From the NCBI GenBank assembly GCA_002725365.1, contig PBOW01000093.1, positions 1 to 11,050 of the forward strand: DNA of 11,050 nucleotides, given 5' to 3'. Numbering within the stretch: the stretch's first letter is position 1; every line of letters begins with the position of its first letter. The stretch is from Chloroflexota bacterium. GTDB lineage: Bacteria > Chloroflexota > Dehalococcoidia > UBA2979. The notes beneath the pieces were generated by a model, which was not told where the DNA came from, searched no databases, and saw only the letters and a program-made list of their open reading frames with translations. Made by a program: the position numbers and the translations under genes. This document shows, in pieces, positions 7,690 to 11,050 of this stretch.

Positions 7690-8414
7690 TGTCCGTTGTC
7701 CGATCCTCCTACTCGAGTATTGAGAGAATTCATCGCGGCCTCATTCCCGTTGGTCACTCCAATTTCGATACTGACTGCGACTTCCTCTAAAACGGTATTG
7801 ATAAGATCTCTATCACGTTTGTCAGGGTGTGCGAGCACCCAGTTTGCGACTTCTTCAGAATGATGAATTGGTTTGCCAGAGACGCTTCGAGGGCGGCCAA
7901 TCCCAATCCTAATTCTTGGGAATTGCTGTGTGCCGAGGTGGTTGATTATCGACTTCATGCCGTTATTACCACCATTACCCCCTAAGAGTCGCATACGTAC
8001 ATCCCCCACTTCAAGATCAATATCGTCACAAATGACTAACAACTGTGAGTTGGTATAACCATTCTTTTTCATAAATTTCACCAACGACGATCCCCCATCG
8101 TTATAAAAAGCGGACGGGTAAACCAGGTCTATATTTTGCCCTGCCATACGAACAGTCTTGACTATTTGATCTTTCTTACGCTTCTTACCATCTCCATACC
8201 GGGCATCGATAAAATCCAGGCAATCAACTCCTGTATTGTGGCGGGTCCCCGCATAACGCTCTCCTGGATTCCCCAACCCGAAAATTACTTTAGGAAAAGC
8301 GTCACCAATAGAATGGGCGTCTTCCTGATCAACGACTGGTTGAGCTCCTAAAAACTTGCGTTTAAAACTACTAAACTGATTACGAATTGGCACTAGATTA
8401 AGTTCCTTCTGCAT
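7686..8414 (-). CDS. pth: Peptidyl-tRNA hydrolase (Pth) with an N-terminal extension
   Basis: Pth releases peptides from prematurely dropped peptidyl-tRNAs. From the ATG at 8414..8412 the protein has 242 residues, longer than the ~190 usual for the family. The conserved core starts at residue ~42 (KVIFGLGNPGERYAGTRHNTG) and contains counterparts of the E. coli active-site residues: N49 (Ec N10), H59 (H20), N105 (N68), D130 (D93) and N151 (N114). Two changes stand out: the loop usually written GHGGHNG is GNGGNNG here, and the K-P-x-T-F-M-N segment is YPSAFYN. The first ~40 residues are polar and basic and not part of the standard fold. The start is uncertain: ATG at 8420 and GTG at 8393 (after AAGGA, ten bases upstream) are alternatives. 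The frame stays open to 8510, but that would overlap cofD antisense and is unlikely. It is followed immediately by mfd. Confidence 0.92.
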   Translation of the reverse strand: MQKELNLVPIRNQFSSFKRKFLGAQPVVDQEDAHSIGDAFPKVIFGLGNPGERYAGTRHNTGVDCLDFIDARYGDGKKRKKDQIVKTVRMAGQNIDLVYPSAFYNDGGSSLVKFMKKNGYTNSQLLVICDDIDLEVGDVRMRLLGGNGGNNGMKSIINHLGTQQFPRIRIGIGRPRSVSGKPIHHSEEVANWVLAHPDKRDRDLINTVLEEVAVSIEIGVTNGNEAAMNSLNTRVGGSDNGQ

Positions 8415-8420
8415 AATCAT

Positions 8421-8479
8421 AATAAATGCGTATACGCTAACTAAATTAAAAAATTCAATAGAAGAAAGCAAATACTCTT
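8421..8479. promoter_or_regulatory. Divergent pth/cofD control region
   Basis: This AT-rich stretch separates two divergent operons and must hold promoters for both. For pth, the minus strand shows TTGAAT (8458..8453), an 18-base spacer and TATACG (8434..8429), a fair promoter whose start point would fall just before the pth start codons. For cofD, the same palindromic TATACG is readable on the plus strand (8431-8436) but has a poor -35 match, and no better box stands out. The run of A and T bases between 8438 and 8463 could help DNA melting or act as an UP-like element. The calls are by eye and weak individually; that the region is regulatory is secure from the divergent layout. Confidence 0.45.
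8428..8437. repeat. Perfect 10-base palindrome GCGTATACGC in the pth/cofD divergent gap
   Basis: GCGTATACGC is a perfect self-complementary sequence. It sits 42 bases before the cofD GTG and 13 bases from the pth ATG on the other strand, and it overlaps the best candidate -10 box for pth. It could be an operator for a dimeric repressor acting on both operons, or a symmetric -10 element. No regulator gene is in the window, and a 10-base palindrome can also arise by chance. Confidence 0.35.
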
Positions 8480-9457
8480 GTGCCAAGTACAACCAACCAA
8501 GACCCGGCATCCGGCAAGCGACAAATAGTAATCATTGCGGGCGGAGTAGGTGCCGCACGATTTATAGACGGGATGCAACAAATCCATCCACCAGACTCAA
8601 TAAGTGTCATATGCAATGTAGGTGATGATCTCACATGGAATGGTCTGAAAGTCTGCCCCGATATCGATACCGTAATTTACACGCTCGCTGGAATCGAAGG
8701 AGAACTCGGATGGGGCATACAGGATGATTTTACCTCTATGCTTGACGAGCTCACAGTTCTTGGTGATGAAGCCTGGTTCAGAATAGGAAACCGTGATCTT
8801 GCTACCCATCTGATCAGAAATCGCATCCTGCAAAACGGCGGCACACTGAGCGAAGCAACTGGGGAACTTTGTCGTCGTCGCAATGTCAGCGTAAATGTTC
8901 GTCCAGTGACTGACGATAATCATCCAACGATGATCCGAACTACAGAGGGTATTTTGACCTTCCAAGAATATTTCGTAGCTCGCCAGAGTGAACCGGTGAT
9001 AACCAACATCGAGTTCCCAAACAAAGACTCTGCGCTCCCTGCCCCGGGGATTCTAGACTTAATCAGCACAGCTGAGAGCATTTACATCGCTCCGAGCAAT
9101 CCTTTTGTATCGATCGAGCCAATACTGCAAATACCCGGAATAAGAGACGCTCTGATTGAGTCCAAGGCTCCCAAAATTGCAATAAGCCCCATTATTGGAG
9201 GCAAAGCAATTAAAGGTCCGGCTGCCAAGATGCTATATGAGATGGGACATGATGTTTCGGCCCTTGGAGTGGCAAAGATCTACGCACCCTTCATAGATTT
9301 ATTCGTATATGACACTATCGATCAGGAATTAACACCTTCGATGGACTCACTGGCAATACAAACTGCCCATTGCGACACGATAATGAAAGATAGACTGGGC
9401 AGAAAACAGGTTGCGGTCAACGTAACAGCGCTTCTGAATGAAGTCCAAAAGTATTAG
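8480..9457 (+). CDS. cofD: CofD/FbiA: phospho-(enol)lactate transferase of F420 biosynthesis
   Basis: The 325-residue protein matches CofD/FbiA. This enzyme moves the phospholactyl or phosphoenolpyruvyl group from its guanylyl diphosphate onto the deazaflavin Fo, giving F420-0 or dehydro-F420-0. Family hallmarks are the N-terminal glycine-rich loop AGGVGAARFIDGM (residues 20-32), NVGDD (46-50), CPDIDT (59-64) with TLAG just after, GDEAWFRIGNRDLATHL (~94-110) and the SNPFVSIEPIL segment (~209-219). Length is normal for the family. The start is GTG; an in-frame TAG seven codons upstream rules out a much longer protein. The Shine-Dalgarno match (AGAAAG) is weak. It is the first gene of a two-gene operon with the CofC-reductase fusion 15 bases downstream, so the product and substrate of its reaction are handled by its partner. 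It acts in the cytoplasm. Confidence 0.96.
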   Translation: MPSTTNQDPASGKRQIVIIAGGVGAARFIDGMQQIHPPDSISVICNVGDDLTWNGLKVCPDIDTVIYTLAGIEGELGWGIQDDFTSMLDELTVLGDEAWFRIGNRDLATHLIRNRILQNGGTLSEATGELCRRRNVSVNVRPVTDDNHPTMIRTTEGILTFQEYFVARQSEPVITNIEFPNKDSALPAPGILDLISTAESIYIAPSNPFVSIEPILQIPGIRDALIESKAPKIAISPIIGGKAIKGPAAKMLYEMGHDVSALGVAKIYAPFIDLFVYDTIDQELTPSMDSLAIQTAHCDTIMKDRLGRKQVAVNVTALLNEVQKY

Positions 9458-9467
9458 TAGAATACTT
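9449..9467 (+). promoter_or_regulatory. Small hairpin over the cofD stop and the cofC ribosome-binding position
   Basis: AAGTATT (9449-9455) and AATACTT (9461-9467) are perfectly complementary with a five-base loop. The stem contains the cofD stop codon and ends five bases before the cofC ATG at 9473, exactly where a Shine-Dalgarno site would be; none is visible. It has one G-C pair and no T run, so it is not a terminator. A terminating ribosome would melt it, which would fit translational coupling of the two genes. This is a weak structure and may be chance. Confidence 0.3.
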
Positions 9468-9472
9468 CCACT

Positions 9473-10708
9473 ATGAACAATGCCACTGCAGTTATTGTTG
9501 CCATCCAGGCACCTGAGAAGGCCAAATCCAGATTGGCAAATGCGCTAATCCCATACCATAGGCGCACGCTGGTGACAGCGATGCTCACTGATTTCCTCGA
9601 AGCACTCCGATCAGTGCACTCGGGGCCGATAATAATCGTCACGGATTCTGATAATTATCAAGATATCGCGTCACAGACTGATGCGATTGTTGTTGAGGAT
9701 TCTGGCTCAGGATTTAATCAGGCTGCTATAGCAGGAATAGAATTTGCAGCAAACAATACGGAAGCTGATTCCATACTGGTTTTCCCTGGAGACATTCCAC
9801 AGGCAAGCTCAAACGACATCTCTGATTTAATTGCATCCCTGCAAGCATCACGAAAAGATGCGGTCACGCTGGTTGCCTCCAAAGATGGTGGCACTACTGG
9901 GTTAGGTCTACATATCCCAACCACTTATCAAACTCAGTTCGGCCTAGAATCGGCTCTCAAACATCGAGAGCAAGCAACACTCTTAGGGATGGGAGTTAAC
10001 GAGATGATTTTGTCTTCGTTAGAAATAGATATCGATACTATCGATGACCTTGAACAGGTGCAAAATATCGTTGGGAAACATACTGCGAGTGCACTTGAGA
10101 TAATTCTGTTCGAGAAGCATTTAGCTGAGCGTCGGTCTTTTCGGGGACTGCAGGGACCTCCCCTGACGCAAGAGGAGATTGAATCACTTATTCGCCTGGG
10201 ACTAAAGGCCCCAGCTCCACATCATTCGACTCCTTGGCGGTTTGTGATAGTTGGCTCAGAAAGCCGTCCAGTTCTTGCTGGCGAAATGGGAGCTAAATGG
10301 AAACAGGACCTACTCGGAGATGGTGTGCCTGAGGCTCAAATTAATAAAGCTCTGGCTAATTCCTCCGCGCGAATATTGTCAGCACCGACTCTGTTGCTCG
10401 GGTGTCTCGTGCAGGAAGGACTGAATACATACGCTGACTCTGAACGGGCATCGGCTGAATGGGGATTGGCACAACATTCTATCGGCGCCGCTCTTGAGAA
10501 TATATTGCTCGCTGCTCACGTCCGAAATTATGGTGCCTATTGGATTTCAGCACCGCTGTATGCTGGCGATAAAGTCCGGGCCGCGTTGCGACTTGAGCAT
10601 GAATGGATACCACAAGCCCTGATTGCTCTGGGCCGTAAGAATTCTGACTATAAACCGTTTGACCGGCCGGAACTGGACATCAATGATTACCTAATATGGC
10701 GAGAGTGA
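9473..10708 (+). CDS. CofC guanylyltransferase fused to an FbiB-type nitroreductase domain
   Basis: The 411-residue protein joins two F420-biosynthesis activities. Residues 1-~200 are CofC/FbiD, which links GTP to 2-phospholactate or phosphoenolpyruvate. Visible signs are APEKAKSRLA (13-22), VFPGDIPQ (~103-110), DGGTTGLGL (138-146), FGLESALKH (156-164) and IDIDTIDDL (185-193). After a short linker (~197-216), residues 217-411 form a flavin-binding nitroreductase domain: ERRSFRG (219-225), APAPHHSTPWRFVIV (246-260) and a glycine-proline-rich end. The APAPHH.(R/T)PWRF segment is characteristic of the C-terminal domain of mycobacterial FbiB, which reduces dehydro-F420-0. No CofE ligase domain is present, unlike in FbiB. 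The frame is continuous from the ATG. It follows cofD by 15 bases. The fusion implies the phosphoenolpyruvate route, but substrate choice is inferred. The family calls are strong; I do not know of a characterised protein with this architecture. Confidence 0.92.
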   Translation: MNNATAVIVAIQAPEKAKSRLANALIPYHRRTLVTAMLTDFLEALRSVHSGPIIIVTDSDNYQDIASQTDAIVVEDSGSGFNQAAIAGIEFAANNTEADSILVFPGDIPQASSNDISDLIASLQASRKDAVTLVASKDGGTTGLGLHIPTTYQTQFGLESALKHREQATLLGMGVNEMILSSLEIDIDTIDDLEQVQNIVGKHTASALEIILFEKHLAERRSFRGLQGPPLTQEEIESLIRLGLKAPAPHHSTPWRFVIVGSESRPVLAGEMGAKWKQDLLGDGVPEAQINKALANSSARILSAPTLLLGCLVQEGLNTYADSERASAEWGLAQHSIGAALENILLAAHVRNYGAYWISAPLYAGDKVRAALRLEHEWIPQALIALGRKNSDYKPFDRPELDINDYLIWRE

Positions 10709-10710
10709 TG

Positions 10711-11050
10711 TCAGGCAATCCATGAACGAATCGCCTCAATCCTTCTGTCATTAGCAGTTCTGGCCAATTCTGTGTCGCCATTGTTAAAGGCGTGCAGCCC
10801 ACCCGGATATATAGCTATCTCTGATGGGTTGCCGGCTGCAATCCATCGGGAATGCATAAATAAAGAGTCGTCAAGCAGCGGATCCAACGTCCCGACAGTG
10901 AATAGTGCGGGAGGCAGATTGTCAAGTTTCCCGTTTAAAGGCGATATGTCCGGGTCGGTCCTGTCTTCGCCATTTTGGAGAAATTGATCATAAAACCAGT
11001 TCATTGTGTCAGTATCAATTATTGGACTAGTTCCCCCGATATATCTCTGA
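10711..11050 (-). CDS. C-terminal part of an alpha/beta-hydrolase (esterase-like), enters from the right edge
   Basis: The frame is open from the window edge to TGA at 10713..10711, giving 112 visible residues. The ATG at 11004 is internal: the 15 codons before it are open and fit the family (an IIDTDTMNWFYDQFL segment, as in the cap-to-core region of hormone-sensitive-lipase-type esterases). The catalytic aspartate is in TVGTLDPLLDD (visible residue 56) and the catalytic histidine in PGGLHAFN (visible residue 86). The nucleophile serine and the HGGG oxyanion motif should lie beyond the edge. These enzymes cleave carboxylic esters; the substrate is unknown. The gene converges with the CofC-reductase gene, with only two bases between the two stop codons and no terminator visible. 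Confidence 0.85.
   Translation of the reverse strand, partial: QRYIGGTSPIIDTDTMNWFYDQFLQNGEDRTDPDISPLNGKLDNLPPALFTVGTLDPLLDDSLFMHSRWIAAGNPSEIAIYPGGLHAFNNGDTELARTANDRRIEAIRSWIA

Noticed and set aside
8415..8510. Upstream extension of pth to residue 274
   Set aside because: It would cross the promoter region and overlap cofD antisense. The added residues match nothing in Pth, and internal ATG/GTG starts fit better.
8597..8965. Minus-strand 122-codon open frame
   Set aside because: It is antisense to cofD, which has full family motifs. A second antisense frame in the same area shows that this is background.
10700..10720. Possible bidirectional terminator between the convergent genes
   Set aside because: The stop codons are two bases apart and no stem-loop with a T tract is present around them.
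10711..11004. Complete 97-residue small protein starting at the ATG at 11004
   Set aside because: The frame stays open to the window edge, and the upstream residues fit an alpha/beta-hydrolase, so this ATG is internal to a longer gene.
1..11050. CRISPR arrays, insertion sequences, attachment sites or phage genes
   Set aside because: No regularly spaced direct repeats, transposase motifs or integrase genes were seen. The tRNA-Pro gene has no adjacent integrase and I noticed no duplicated tRNA end.

Overview
The window is a compact bacterial chromosome segment. By eye the GC content is just under 50 %. There are no insertion sequences, CRISPR arrays or phage genes, and the longest stretch without a gene is 118 bases. 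The presence of coenzyme F420 biosynthesis genes (cofD, cofC) beside ordinary bacterial housekeeping genes (pth, mfd) restricts the host to F420-producing bacteria. Moderate GC together with an Amidohydro_2-type hydrolase makes a Chloroflexota lineage (for example a marine SAR202-like member of the Dehalococcoidia) my best guess. This is inference only; a low-GC actinobacterium or another F420-producing phylum is not excluded.

Left part, all on the minus strand and read from right to left: pth (peptidyl-tRNA hydrolase), mfd (transcription-repair coupling factor), a HAD-family phosphatase, a GNAT acetyltransferase, a metal-dependent amidohydrolase, a nine-helix membrane protein of unknown function, tRNA-Pro(GGG), a LysE/RhtB exporter, and the first 67 codons of an unidentified membrane protein that leaves the window. 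Spacing is tight: pth/mfd overlap by 4 bases, mfd/HAD are 5 bases apart, HAD/GNAT overlap by 13 bases, and the amidohydrolase and membrane gene are 11 bases apart. This looks like one or two long operons.

Right part, on the plus strand and divergent from pth: cofD followed 15 bases later by a gene fusing CofC to an FbiB-type nitroreductase domain. Together these two genes should carry three consecutive reactions: activation of a 3-carbon phosphate (probably phosphoenolpyruvate) to a guanylyl diphosphate, its transfer to the deazaflavin Fo, and reduction of dehydro-F420-0 to F420-0. The glutamate ligase (CofE) and Fo synthase are not in the window. A convergent alpha/beta-hydrolase (esterase) gene enters from the right edge.

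The CofC-nitroreductase fusion is the most notable item. Others are a divergent pth/cofD control region built around a perfect GCGTATACGC palindrome, frequent GTG/TTG starts with few Shine-Dalgarno sites, and a tRNA that appears to share a transcript with an exporter gene.
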